Positions 1 through 28,900 of a DNA stretch of 64,000 nucleotides are shown one piece after another. A program made the position numbers and the translations under genes. This stretch comes from Nymphaea colorata. Taxonomy: Eukaryota > Streptophyta > Magnoliopsida > Nymphaeales > Nymphaeaceae. Numbering within the stretch: position 1 is the stretch's first letter; each line of letters starts with the position of its first letter. The DNA lies in NCBI RefSeq assembly GCF_008831285.2, contig NC_045138.2, positions 33,575,934 through 33,639,933 of the forward strand, given 5' to 3'. The notes under the pieces are model-generated. The model did not search any database, was not told where the DNA came from, and was given only the letters and a program-made list of their open reading frames with translations.

Positions 1-2691
1 TTTTTGACTGTTGATCAACAAATGCGTCATATGGCAAACGTTTTATACGGTGACTCCCTTTATGGAAAGTTATTTTTATCATGCAGATTATTATACAGTG
101 TGTTCTAAAATGTTGTGTTATTCTTTGAGAAATCTCAATTTCTTTGCATTGCATTTGTAGGTCCTGGATTAATTCTGATGATTGCATTTGTATGGCTACA
201 ACCCTGCAACAAAAAAGAAAACACCTTGAAGGTTAATTTTTGAAACTTAATTGTGTAAACAAAACATCATTCATTGACCGATAGAGAAGTGATTCTTTTT
301 AATAAGAGGTATTTTCCATTTTAAATTAGAAGTCGATGTTTGTTTGTGAGATAGGCAGCCCCTTGAGACTTTTTCTCAAAAAATTGTGTTCATATTTGTA
401 AACTTTTAAAAATTGAACGGTGATTTGTTTTTTATAATTTTTTTAAAAAATATTGGAGGTGTAAACTTTGATTGCCGTGTTTGTTTCTGCTCTAATACGG
501 TTTAAGAAGTATAGTTCGGCCCCTCCTAGACAAAATTTCTAACTTTTTTCCCGATCCTTAAGCAGGGTAAAAATGTCAATGGATTGGGTGTCTCATCAGA
601 CTGCTTAAAAAAAAAAAAAGTTAGTCACCGGAAAAAAATTAACATCAGATAAAAATAACGTCTAACCGAGTTTGAATTCAGATTAATATTGAAATTGAGG
701 TCTAAATATCGAAATAACATCAGGCTGCCAAAAATGCTTTTTACAGTCGTCATACGTGCACCCGAATATTATAAAGTAAGACGTGAAGATCAAACGCCCT
801 GCTATATATTATTTTCCTTCTTGCTGGCTTTTCTTTCTCATAACAGAATAAATGCCTCCGGCGATGAAATGTAGTGGAATATTTTGCTTCTACGAAGTTG
901 ATGATGTAGTTTAAGTAATTATTGTTAGCTCAAATTCGAGCCAGCAATCATCGAAATCAGTCATCCAGATTTTAATTGTATTGACATTTAATTGTGAAAT
1001 TGCATTTTGAATCTGAACCCAAATTTGATTGGTAATGGTACCAAGATTTGGATAAAGTACTCCAAAAAATTATATATGAAAAATGTCCTCATCATCCTAG
1101 AATTAGGAAACAGCGATAACTTTTGGTATATATCTACTAAAATATTTTCTTTGTAAGGGAGAAAATTGAAAAAAAAAACATAAAAAATAAAATCCAATGC
1201 TGGCAGTTTCATGGGAACTTGTTACAGAATTTCCGAGTCGGTCCAAAGCTCTAGAGAAGCATCTGGATGGAGCCATAGCTCTGGCTGCCGCTCTTTTAAC
1301 ACCATGAACTTGGTAATCCGATCCTAAGAACACCAAAACTTTATCATCTGTCTGTTCTCGTTGCCAAACAGTTCCTAAGAAGGTAATTGGCCATTCTTTA
1401 TTCCATAAACTTGTTCCAGAAAAAAATGAATGCCCTATTATATACATATGACAAAAAATGGGTTGCTTCTGTTGTTAGGATGTGTGCCCTCAATTTAAAA
1501 CCCGTAGTAAGCGTAGAATAATTCGATCCACCAATTTCCCTTGTGTCAAAGCAATATATCTGTTCCTTACTTTCGTCATTATTATTGCTATTATGTCTTC
1601 GCATCTGTGAGAAGAAGAAGATTTATTTGGAGGCATACCATTATCATACGGTCGTAAATGATCTTAAATACTCTCACGTTAAAGGCCGTAGGTCTCATTC
1701 TGATGAAAAGAACGTCCAAATAGCCAAACATGAAAACATCACACTTTTTAATTCACTCACTTATGATCACTTGAAAATCATCGGTTACATGTGATGACCT
1801 ATACAAAATTCTTTTTAAATTATCTTTTTGCTCCTAAAAATTTTAATAAATTACCAGTGGCACTTCTTTTTTGCACATTTTTAAAATCTAAAGCCTCCCT
1901 TCGTTACCGAGAAAAAGTGGTGGCAAAAGGCAGTTGTTAGAATCTAATTTTCTTATATATAAAAATACAAAAAATGAATGTCCATTAATTTTCGATTTCG
2001 TGGGTATTCAATTCAGTTTTCTCTTTCTTCCATTTTGTTTTAAGTTTTCCCTTTACACAAACATCTTCTTCACCCATATAGAATTGTCGATTCCCAAAAA
2101 TGTTTATTTTCATTAAAAAAATATTAATATTAAAAAATAGAAAAAGAAGTTTTTTTTTGAAAAAGATTAAACCTGAATCCTACCGTACATTATTTATCAT
2201 CGCTAAAAACATTATTTTTATAATTTTGTCTAATGATTTTTTTATGTCTTTTTTGGTTAGTTTTTCATTTATTTTATTTTACCTATTTTTCTTTTACAAA
2301 TTGTCAATTTTTTTTCCGGAGAAAAAGCTCTCCAACAAATCACCTGATAGAAATGAACGTCTCTATCAAAAACCCGATATTTATGACAAAAGATGGAGCC
2401 CCATTTTGAAACAAATTCTTCTGCTTACATTCAAGGGGCCCAACTACTGTCAAAAGGGCTGTCATTTCTTGTGGTCAACTTGGTTGCTTTTGTTATCGTC
2501 ATTTTTTTATAACTTTATTCAACTTTTGCTCTCTCTGTCGCTTCTATCACTCTCAGCATTCACTCGATCAGAGGGGTAATGTACTGTGCTTGATCCCGGC
2601 ATGCTAACAAATAAAAATAAAAAGGCTAGATGTCAAGTATCTGGGGGTTCATCTTTGTTTTTGGAGACACCTGCATCGATTACCTATTGCC
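1..2691. other. AT-rich intergenic region left of RLK-A
   Basis: No coding region is supported. The stretch near 90-175 resembles the 3' flank of RLK-A (about 6965-7027), suggesting the tail of another receptor-kinase unit. The stretch 461-510 resembles repeat sequence at 8050-8105. The longest open frames here are AT-rich and low in complexity. Confidence 0.6.
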
Positions 2692-6688
<3,997 letters not shown>

Positions 6689-9057
6689 AGAGCTAGCAAT
6701 CTAGCTGCGTTGATCCCTTCAGGGTCTGTAAAACTTCTTAGATCTTTGTCCTCCTTATTTCACGTATTCTGAAGCCATATACCATCGACATCCAAGCTCG
6801 ATTGCACCGTGTGGCAATCGTTTGCATAAATAAATCAAATAGTTAGGAAACCAATATGTGAATAAATAAAGTTTTTGGAGGCATCTGCCGACAGAAGCTC
6901 ACATGTAGCTCTATCTTTTTACGAAAGCTATTTTGTGATGCACGTTACTATGCAAGGGAACCATCTCCTTATGTTCTGAAATGTTATTCTTGGAAAAATC
7001 TCAATTTGTGTGCAAATCTTGGTTCTGGAATATGACGATGTCTTTGCTTGACTAGAATTCCCGAAGAACCAGAAAAACCTGAAGCTCAACTTTTGAACTA
7101 AAAGTTGTGCGACCGGCCGATGAGTCCAGTTGGAAGTCTTTTGGCTGTACCAATTCATTTGTAGCCTGACTTCCATTCTATAATTTATTCTCCTGGATCC
7201 AGACATTTTATATCACTATTACTAAGTATGCTCTGCTATGCCACTCTGCAGGTAGCTGCAGAAACCCTAAGCTTAGACAGGGAGAATTTCCTTACAAATC
7301 AGAGCTAAAGCCCCATTGAATCGGTTTTTTGTTTGATTGAATAGACTTATTAAGCTCATTAACACGATCTAACCGACTGATAAATTCAGCCTGGATGTTG
7401 CTATATGTTACGTTTCTTGTACCATCAAGCATCAACGAAGGAAAGTTTCCGAAAAATAAAAAATCAATTGAAATATTTGGCTTCATTAAGAAAAAATCGA
7501 ATAAGAGGTCTGACATTTGGGCAAAAGTCGCCACTCAACTTTTAAATCAAAGATGAAAATTTCTCAGCACTATATATATACATACACACACAGAGACACA
7601 TGTGAATTATTTATGGTGATTATAAGCCTTCCGATTCACTGGATGATTGTTTAATTATATGATTCACATTGAAAACTATATTTCAAAATCAAACTACTAA
7701 TTGTCACCCACCTTTTAGAAAATTAAATTTATACGTTTAATTTTATAAAACATCAATCAAATTGATTGCGTGAATCATAATTAATATATTGTATGCATAG
7801 AAACCGTACAATTTATTTATATTCTTAATTTTTTCAAAAACAAGAAGCTACAAAAAAAGTTCTAAAAGGTCTGAAGATTTTCTTTGCGAATCATAAAGTA
7901 ACAGAAAAAAAAAAAAAAATCCTAGGTGCAATGCAGCATATTTTCTCCCAGATGAAAGCATGTTTAGAGATGCAGGGATGGCTACCCCTGCTGTAGTCGT
8001 GTGTCACAACTTGGGTGTTAAGGGTGCGACAAAAAGTAATGGAAAATATGGCTTAGGACTTTTGTTTGACGCGTTTGTTTCGGCCCTGATATGGTTTAAA
8101 GTCTGAAGTGAAGCGTCTAAAGTCAGTAGCATGACGCTCGGTCTAGCCATTCAAACATGCCTTCCTTTCTCTCGCTTTCCTTTCCATGTCTGGTTAATGG
8201 AAAAAGTGGCTTAAAACTTTGACACTCGGTCTAACCATTCCAAGGCGGTTTTATTCTCTCGCTTTCAATGGATCTCTCTTCCATGGCTGGTTAACATAAA
8301 AAGTGGCCTAAAACTTTGAATGGCATGTTTGTTTCAGCGGTGATATGGTTGAAATGGAGCATCTAAAGTTATGCTTTGACACTCGGTCTAACCATTCAAA
8401 CACGCCTTCATTCTGTCGCTTTGTATGGATCTCTCTTTCCATGGCTGGTTAATGGAAAAAGCAGCTTAAAACTTTGGTCGATTTCTTTGTTTCAACCAAA
8501 GTTGCATGAAAACTCGGTCCAACCATTCAAACACGGCTTCGTTCTCTCACACCCTATGGGTCTCTCTCTACTATGGTTATGGTTGGTTAGTAAGAAAAGT
8601 GGCTTAAATTAGAGGCGGAGCAAATCAACTTTTTTTAGGCAAGTCGACTAGTATTTTCAAAATTTGTACAGATTGAATGATATTTTTCAAGATTTTTATA
8701 TGTGTATGCAAGTTGACATGCCTGAGCCTTGGCAATTTGGCAGCCTGTTGCAACTTCATAATCATCATCTTGAATTTCTCGGACGGGTGCTGTCCTCTCG
8801 AGTCGTCTACTGCGGAAAAGGGCAATCTTAAATAGTCTCACATGGTGAGAAAGACGTGGCAAGATGCAAACGTGCAAGCTGGTTGTGGGCTTTAAACATC
8901 TGATTGCAAAATCTCATGGACCAAGCATGGTGTCTCCTATCGATCGACAATCCCTTCAATTTTGATAATATTTTCTCATTCTTCTCACCCGCAGACCCTT
9001 CCTCTTTTCTGACCTCTTGCTCTGTTTTCTGCAATGCCACCAACGTCATCTTCTGCC
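6689..9057 (+). other. RLK-A 3' region and RLK-B upstream region
   Basis: Holds the presumed 3' UTR of RLK-A and, from about 8050 to 8609, an imperfect tandem repeat listed separately. No other gene seen. The last 200 nt before 9058 form the presumed RLK-B promoter and leader. Confidence 0.5.
8050..8609 (+). repeat. Imperfect tandem repeat upstream of RLK-B
   Basis: Four copies of a unit of about 90-100 nt built around ACTCGGTCTAACCATTCAAA, then a TCTCTCGCTTT stretch, CCATGGCTGGTTAATGG and AAAAGTGGCTTAAAACTTTG. Copies begin near 8133, 8221, 8378 and 8510. Two copies are preceded by a second module (GTTTGTTTC..CCTGATATGGTTTAAAG) at about 8060-8130 and 8318-8375. Copies differ by substitutions and small indels, so the array is not recent. 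Confidence 0.75.
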
Positions 9058-13857
<4,800 letters not shown>

Positions 13858-16800
13858 AAACGTCAGTGCATAATCACTTTATTCTGCAAGTTTTTCCGCT
13901 CTTTTCATGTCTTACTTCATCCGCAAGTTCATCTTTTCGATCTTGCGGACAACAACATGATGAAGTCAAGAACGTGATTCCAGGAGACGACGCCAAAGCG
14001 GATCTCAGAAAACAAAATGAAGAAGTCCGGACTTGATCTAGGGTCTTTCAATTAACACCCTTCACAGACCCTTCCTGCCACTTCTTCACTATCTTTAATG
14101 GTAGCATCATAAATTAGCTATCAAAGTCTTTTCAGCATGAATGTCAGCCAGCAAGACCACTAATTAGAATTAGTGGTTGTGGCGCTTCTTGAGCTACTAA
14201 CGGGCCTCATGCATGCATGTTGCAGTGAGCCAAAACTTAAAGATGTCATTGTTTCACTGCGAATAGAACAATGTTACCTGAATTGATGGGCAATTGCTTC
14301 CAATTGATGGTTCGCCGATTAACTAAAAAATTGGGTTGAATAAGTTTCCTTTTTTGTTCCCAATTTTAATATCTATTAGGCGCTCTGTTATTTACGAGTC
14401 ATACTATTTGGATACTTTTTTCATAACTTCCTTCAGTAAGAAAAAGATGGGAATTACCGTGATTCCTTAATTAGTAACCGCGTGCTTTTGGGGAAGAAAA
14501 GAGCAAAAACTAAATTCCCTATCCTTACCCCACGAAAAAAGCTTAAAGAAACTTGTTAATTTTTAATGATAGTTCAGACAGGAAATAAATTCTCATTAAG
14601 TTTTGCGTTCAGTTCATTTTCTCACATTTGAATCAGACTGTTAAGAAAAATGTCGATTGGAACTTTGGTTGGTACCTTTCTTGTCTTGATCTGAACTCAA
14701 ACTCGACTACAAAAATGTACAATTGTCGAATCGAACCCACTGACCTATCTTCATCCCTGTTTCTGTTTCACTGGGTTTCGCAAATGACATGTTTAAATCA
14801 ATCCATTAATTACACAGATTCTACCTTTGTTTAAAAATGACCTACAGAATATGTTTAACCTTGGTCCCAAATTGTTTAATGTCCTAAGCACCAAGTAGAA
14901 TATCTTTCAGTACCCCAACTGTAATAGTACATTTCAGTTATTGCAGAATAGCACATGGATGTAAACCGACAACTGTCCCCTCTACTAGATATTATGGCTT
15001 GATGTTTATACTGCAGGGACCAGCTTCGATCAAATCCTACTTTTTCCTTGTCACAAAGTGCCGACATGTTTGATACCATGCACAGAAAGTCAACTCTTAA
15101 TTGCTCTAATGTCTTGATTTCAACAAGTTTGAGATGCTGCTGTAATCGACATCGCAAACTAAATGCGTACACTTACAGTTGCCAAGTAACCGCACCTTTT
15201 TTTTTCCTGACTTTTTATTATCTGCTTGGAAGAAAATGCATCCATTGCAGTTATAAATTAACTTTTACATTGAAGGTATGAAGCTCATTTTACTGTTTGT
15301 GCAGCAAGAAAGATATGTCTGAATCCCAAAGAAAGGTATGTAAAATATGGTTAAACTGGTTGATGATAATTGCTAGCATAGGAAAGAGGACTAGAGCATG
15401 CATGGGGAGGGATGACAAGCAATGACTTACTAGGGTCACCCTGAGAGAAGAATAGCAACTTAATTGATAGCACTTTACCCTGAACTATAGATGCATTTCA
15501 AGTCTAGTATCGGACTCAGGGTAAGTTCCAGATGAAAGACCAGAAGGCCAAGACAGTCGAGAGGAAGCAAGACGAACTTACAACTAAAACAAACCTTAGT
15601 AAATAAGGCCACTACAAGTGGCCTACTGAAGATGGATAGCTGACACCTGCCTGAATACATGGTAAGACTTGTAGGAACTAGGAACATAGTAACATTTTGC
15701 TGAACCACCGTCACAGAAGAGCCGAAACAACTCTGCTGAAAAACCATATAAACCAGGCAACTTGCTTCAGCTAAGACAGCAAACCGCTGCCTTCACCTTT
15801 GTAGCATGAATTGGCAGGGAGGTGGCCTATGCAACAAAGAGAGAAGGGAGACAAGGGTGGAAAAGCAGAGTACCTTGAGGAGCTGAAAGGGAGTTCGAAA
15901 GAAGTTTGTGAGAGTTGGAGGGTGCAAACAAAGATTAAAAGGTGCATGTTAATTTGCCTGTGGTGAGACACAGAGAAATGGAAGAAGTGGTTATTTTGGT
16001 CTCCCCAGACAAGTGAGACCTTTTTCTTTGTCTACACTGATTGGTATCCGTTGTCAATTCCTCCTAGATGAGAAAGGGGAAGGCCCAAATGGATTGGGGC
16101 TAAATTGAAGATCAGCCAACTAGGCCTTCCATGCAGACGTGTAACCAAATTGTCATGTAACAAGGAAGACTGCAACTCCATGACCTGCTAATTAACAAAT
16201 ACGATACAACTTCTTGGACAACTTAATTGCCAACAAGGAGTTGGGAAATAAAAAGAATAAAAGTGAATTAAACCTCAGCAAAACTCGGATTCCGGGCAGA
16301 ATAAAGAGAGGGAGATCAGAAAAATAAATGTGGATCTAGGCTTGGATATTCAATATTAGATAAGATGCTTAATTTAAGTGATACTGGAATAAAATACTGA
16401 GATTAAGAATAGTAATTGAATTGTAGTAAATAATTGTATCATGTATTACACTATTCTATTGATTGCAATTTGCAACGAAATCTTTCATAATTAGATTTCA
16501 AGTTAGCAACTCCTTTTTTTTTCCCTTTCTCCTTTCTATTTCAGATTGAAGAAGAGAATCCAAAATATAAAGGAGATTTACGCCCAAGGGTAAAAACCCC
16601 AGAGTTAAGGTTATTTTGGAATGTACCAGTTGTGTCCGAAAGACTGGAAAAATCCACCACCAAACAAGACCGAAGAAGTAAAACTAGCATCCATTTCTCA
16701 CCAAGTCTATGTACACGGACCTCCCTGGGGAAGCAAACTTTGGTCCCATATTTAAGACAATCAATTCGGCACATGTTTTTTGTTAGACCAAACCTTTTAT

Positions 16801-17097
16801 AAAAGTTCAAGGCCATGACAATATAAAATTTTGACCAACAAAGAGCATGATAAACCAAAATTTTGAGAAAAGTGTTGACTTTCAAGAGCAAATTTACATT
16901 GATCCTTTCAGTCTTGAGGCTAATCCAATGAAGAATGCTACTATTACTGGGCCAGACATTTGGCAGGCCTCTGATTGGTGAAACCCTGGCGGTTCCCATG
17001 GACAAGCAAGTAGCACAACCCACCTTCAACCTTGCGGCGAAGGGATGCTTCTCATGTGCTGAATATGTCCATCTAGTCCACTTGGGGGTGTGAACCT
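13858..17097. other. Intergenic region between the tail-to-tail genes RLK-B and RLK-C
   Basis: Holds both presumed 3' UTRs. No recognisable gene. A perfect short palindrome (10-nt arms, ACCACTAATT) sits at 14156-14177. An open frame on the minus strand at 16541-17029 matches nothing I recognise and is probably chance or a decayed repeat. Confidence 0.5.
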
Positions 17098-22979
<5,882 letters not shown>

Positions 22980-25900
22980 TTAGCCTTCTCGCTCATTCAT
23001 GATCTGAAACCAAGGATTTCCTTTTTGATTTATCATGCAGCGAAGCCATTCCTGCCGTTGGGGACTCGGCCATGTTGGTCTTTTATGTGCTGCACCAAAC
23101 AACCCCCGTCCCTGTGGCGTCAATCCTCAAAATTAATACATCCGATGGTGTCCCTCAAAATGGACCAATCACCGGATTCAGCATTGAAGTAAGGGGATAG
23201 AAGACGACCAGGAGGCAAACCTATAAACCAACCAACTTGTATGCAATCAGATCTTCTTACTGTTCTTGTTTCTGAGACAATATCATGGTCAGATATAGGT
23301 TCAACTAAGTACATACCTACTTATCTGAACTAACTGGCTAATGATCAAACAAGGACCCAATTCGAAACTCACTGGATTACGCGGTGTAGCGGATTTCGAC
23401 CCATCCCCATCCAAAACCTGGCTTTGGTTTAGCATTTAAACTTAATGAGTGTTTATATGCTAAAGATAGTAACTGTGTTCAGACTTATATGATCATCATT
23501 CTCTTCATTAAGTGCCTTTGGATGTGAGATTATGTTAAACTGATCTGTACACATGGATTTTGCGATTCAAGTGTGGCAGGATCGCAGGTTGCTTAAAGAG
23601 TCGACAATCATGATATCATCCCAGACTCAGATCGATCAACTTCTTAGGTGACTCTTTCAGAAGTGCACCCATGGAGAATGCAAGAACAAGTCAACCGTTA
23701 ATTTGTTGCTCGTTCTGAACACTAGAACAACTCTGGGATTTTGAGAATTCATAGCGAAGTGCCTGATGAAGAAAGGGAAGAAGACTCGAGATGCACGAGC
23801 TTTGACGTGCCCTGTTTTTTTAGGTCCACAGAAGACAATTTGCGCACAACGGGGACGGGAAAGCAACAGTAAATGTCTTTCCTTTTCTCTGGCCTCCTCA
23901 TAAATGAGGCTTACAGGAAAGGTGCCACAGGCCTACCCGCATTTAAGAGTTGAAGAGCAAGGTTTCCTTTTTCTTTTTCTGACATTTTTTACTTTACTGA
24001 AGTGAAAAAGAAGTGCGTTTAAACAGAGGAGGTAATTCTTAGTAGAAGATACAAGGCAGAAAATGTCACGGAAATTAAGCTGTTTTTCTTTAATCTAATG
24101 CTTCTTATAATTTTTTCCAACCCGATATTATCTTGCGAATGTGAATGGGTTGGATTCTTTCGGGAAAAAAAATGGTGGCAACTCACGCTAATTTGGTTTG
24201 CTAAAGAAAAATTCCGAAAGTTAAAATCCCATGATCTGTAATGTAATACGGGTTCAGATAAGTGAAGCCATTGACTCGAAGATCTTTTTTATCTTTTTCT
24301 TTCCTTGAAAGTTAGATACAGATTCAATGCCTTTTGGGCCACGAGGAACACGTACATATAAGTAAAAGCTCGTGCATCTCGTCATACGAGTAATTTGTAT
24401 GGATAAACAGCACTCACTGTAATTAATTTCCTGTTAAAAGCACTCCTAAACAATGTTTATCTTGTGTAAACTCAGACTATGAATTCTTTCATCTTGGCCC
24501 AGCCAGCGTAGAATTATAATTAGCTCATTCTGTTTGGGTGTTTTTCTTATTAATGCATATTATACGTGCATTTCCTCGTATATATGTAAACTCACGTGTG
24601 CAATTTATTAGTTCCTGAAACGTTTCGTGAAAAGGGTCTCTCCCACAACATTGAAGCCCAACGATTCAGCTATTTTACCTCTCAAAGCAACGGATTTTAA
24701 CTGTTCAATTACCATGTTGATAAGAAATTCTTGTGAGATCACTTTTGGTTTAATTTCTGATCACTTTCTAAACGATTAATGTACTGATTTTTTCTGCACT
24801 GATCCTTTCTGATTCGGTAGGCCAGGGAGAAACAAAGAATTCCAGTTCCATGTATGCTGCAGACTTTCTACTTGGTGAAACGCTCGACATTCTCACGATT
24901 TTAAGAAGTACGACCAGTGTTAATGCTGAGACAGAAGATACTCCTTTTTGAAAATCTGTGTTCATGATAACTCACTGTTGGGGGCACTAGTTAAAAAAAT
25001 GTGAATACAATTCCCCTCGTTCATTTTTCCGTATCTTTGTTTCCGCTCGGAGGGATCAGTCTGTAACTGTTCCATGAATCTTCATATATAAAACACTTAG
25101 AACACTTATTTAAAGTGTTTGATGAATCTGCTTCAATTTTTTTAACATATTACAGAACAATTACAGGTTCTAGTAACATGGGAATAAGATGAGTAAATGC
25201 CAATATTTTTTTGTCTGTGTACAAGCACCGTGATTTGCTGGGCTCTTTGATCCTTTCCGTCTTCATCACAAGGGCCACCAAAGGAATGGTCTCTGATAAA
25301 TTCAAGCACTACTTTCAATATTAAATACCTTGGTAGGTGTTCTTTCTCAAGGAAATTAAGGACTGATAGTCAAGTTTTCCGGGCATTAAAAGGCTTCTCC
25401 TTTACTGTCTTGTTCATATGTTTTCTCCTTGTAAAATCAGTCCAACTTAATAAATTAATCCTGACTAATACATGAGGCCGCAACTTAACTATGTGATGGC
25501 AATTTGTCGAACGAGACCACAAACTAACTTATGCAATATGAATCCCTTTCTGGGAATACTTACAACTTGTGCATATCCGTGACGCGTAATAGAATTTTGA
25601 AACTATAGATTCAATTATTCAAGCTCATTGAAATAACTTGTTTTAGATAGGTATAGTTGCATAATCTTCTTTCAGAAATTACTTCAAGAAAATTTTACAA
25701 AACATTCTTTAGTTTTGTGAAAAATTTTGAACAGTAGGGTTTAAGTTTCCATAAGTTCTCCATAGCATGTCTGATTTCTTAAAAAACTACCCAATGCATG
25801 TCTAATTTTTTGGAAAAAGAAAGTAGAAATGAAACGCAAAGTTGGAAAGAGCAAACAAATTTGTTAACTGGAAACTCCAAAGTCCTGTAAGGTGGCCTTT

Positions 25901-28900
25901 TTTATTTTTATTTTTTTTTTAATCTTTCGTCTTCTTTCTCGATTTGGTTAAACTGTTCGAATTTTTAATGATCACTTGGATGTTCATAAGGTTAAACTAT
26001 TGTTCTCTTTTCTTCTTTCTTTTAACTTTGTTGGCCGTTGTCAAGTGCACCGATATCATTCGATTTCTTAAATCATAATTCTGAGGAACAAAAGACCGAG
26101 TCACTCGACTCCACAATGTATTGCTCTCAACTTGTTTAGTTTCTCGAAGCAATCTAACTCGCGATAGAAACTTTCCTCCACTTTCGCATGTAGCTGTCGA
26201 CATATTTAAGCCAAAAAATATTGATTCTGTTCTTAATCTTAAAAGTAAGGCGGCTGATACGTACCAGTTTACAAAAGATTGATATCTATAGGACTAGATC
26301 GGAAGTATAAAATACGTTTTGTAAAGTACCAAAAATAATTATCTTGTCTTCTTCATCTCATAAAATTCATCCCAGATATCCCATTTTCATTTTTTTTTAA
26401 TTTCCCATTTATATTGCATCTGTCAGTAGGATTAGTTTTTATCTCTCTGAGAGAGACAGAGATATTGAAATCCAGCTGTCTGCATTGAAAGTGCCATGCA
26501 AGCATTAGGTTTACGGTATATATACTAGTTCTTTATACTGCATTTACCCATAGCTTTTAAATATTTAGATATCTGGCAACATTCGGCAGCCCGCTGATAC
26601 TCAATTCTATGTTACATGTGCACCTACCAATATTTTAAGCTGTTTCATATAAATTAAAACATATCAATAGATGCAAAGTATATGAAAATATGGGGATGAA
26701 AACTCATTGAAACTTCAATGAATATACTGTTTTGAATTTTATAATTCGAGAAAGCATTAAGGCTGCTATTTTGAAATATTATACAATTTAATTTGTGCCT
26801 TAAGTCATATAAATATAACTGAATGCATATAGAATAGCACCCATGGTGCTTGCGGGGTAATTAGACACTCAAAGGCGCTAGAGAAACTAAAAGGCGGTTT
26901 TGTATCATTATTCGAGGTCGACTTTTGTTGGTAATGTTACTTTCATTTTTCTTAATTTTGTACTTTTTATTTTTAATTTAGTAGAAATCACGGTATTCAA
27001 ATTTTTAATTAAATCCAGTTCGCTCTTTCAAATCATCCAGTTTGTTTGATATTTAAAGAGAAAAAACAAACAAACAAACCTAATAACCAATTTTAATACG
27101 AAAAAGAAAAAAAAAAAACCCTGGTCAGCTTAATTATAGCCTGGTTAAATCAAGCTCCAACTTGTAAAAATATCATTCATATCTATGTCTTTGTTTAATT
27201 AGATAACTTCCATTTGGCTTGTGTTTCTGCTTCATTCATCTCTACTGTGTTGAAATTGGTGGGTGGGTAGGAATCAAGGATGATTGAAGCATCTTCCTCA
27301 TGAAAAAAAAAAAAAAAAACACAAGTACATTGTGGGCAGATAAATCCAAAGCATTTGCAACTACTACCACAAAATAATCTAATGAGTTGAAGTAAACGTT
27401 TCAACTAATATATAGAAGATTGGAGGAAACTAAAAAAAAAAGATTAAACTTCATGGATGAAGCCTTTCATTTTGAATCGTTCCACAACGGCCATCTTAAA
27501 CCGAACCCGTTCGAGTCAAGATCATCTGAACTCTAGTTCTGGATGCAAACTTAAACTCAGATCAGATACTCTTTTTCATCGGCTGAATCAAGCACACTTG
27601 GTAAATCGACTTAAACGGCTCGGATTCGAGTCAAATATCCAACACTGCAGCAAGTATCCTACAACTTCTATCTGGTTACAAGATCCAGTTGAGATTTGGA
27701 TCATAACCGAGTGTCCATTAATAGTGAGACTAAACCTGGATCCTACTGAGTATCAAATTCTCACTCGATTGCAGGTCTCATCTAGATTTACATTAACAAA
27801 AAAAAAAAAAAGGAGCATAACAGCTGTTGCGACTTATTTCTCAAAAACATTAATGCGTCAGAGTGTCTTTTTGCGGAACCAATTCAACAAAGGCTGCTTA
27901 GAGAAATTAATGGAGATTGAAGGATTGCTAGATTAACGAAGGCATTAATGAGTTTAAGATGAACGATAAGCTCCTCAAGAGAAGAACATGGAATTACAGA
28001 TAGCCGTTCAACAATTGAGTGATTCACAAAAGCGGTTCACCTTTGAAATTTTACATTTTTGTGCTCAATATGTCAAGATAATTTTCAAATCACTGCTGCC
28101 AAAACATTTCTACTTAGAATTAGTAATTCTGACGTTTTTGAACAAGAGATTATTCAACGGAAAATCTTTGTTAGGGAACGAATCGTTCGACAAAAATTGC
28201 ACCACTAAGTCAGATGGCGTTGATGAATGTCGGACCTTCAGGATGGGAAAAAAGACACATTTAGAGGCAGAGCCTACACCTATATGTGAACTAAACCGAT
28301 GGATATTCGGCAGATAAAGATAAATAAATCGTGTCCGAATCAGAACGTTCGGACATCAAAATAAAAGCAAGCTGGACATCAATGTGAAAGAATAAAAGCA
28401 ACTAAATCAGATTTTTTGCTCAAATCCAAAGTAAGTGTACTGTCCAGGGGATCTTCTCGGCGCTTCGGATTCAACTGCTCCTGGAAAAATCTGATTAAAG
28501 TTGGATTGGCCAATGTTTGAATCTGAACGTGGATTCCTACATCCAGCCTGAAAGCTCGTGTTTGGATCCAAAATCCAGACAACGGCCTCACCAATCAGTG
28601 TTTGGATCCAAAACCCATTGAAGCGGCCGAAATCTAATTCTATTTCAACCATAGTTGGCTGACTCGTCAAGTTGGCTCGAAAATTGTTAGAGTCAGCTCG
28701 AATCGCTAAAACAATTGGCCACGAGTCAACCTAGCCACAAGTCAAAGTTGGCTTGAATCACCCTTGACTCGGCCTGATTTGACTCTAACTGGGCTCTGAT
28801 TCCCCGACTGAGACTGACTGAGTCGACAAATCAACTCGCTGACATGACGGTCATATTTCAAATTGAGTCCAAGTTACATTAATTAAAACCTCAGCCGTCG

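Noticed and set aside
2100-2579. 159-codon open frame upstream of RLK-A
   Set aside because: AT-rich, low-complexity sequence (Phe/Ile/Lys/Leu runs) with no domain; ends just before the RLK-A leader. Probably chance.
16541-17029. 162-codon open frame on the minus strand downstream of RLK-C
   Set aside because: No recognisable domain; hydrophobic and mixed composition. Likely chance or a decayed repeat.
27457-27936. 159-codon open frame between RLK-C and RLK-D
   Set aside because: No domain, no supporting splice sites, and a poly-A run inside it giving Lys repeats.
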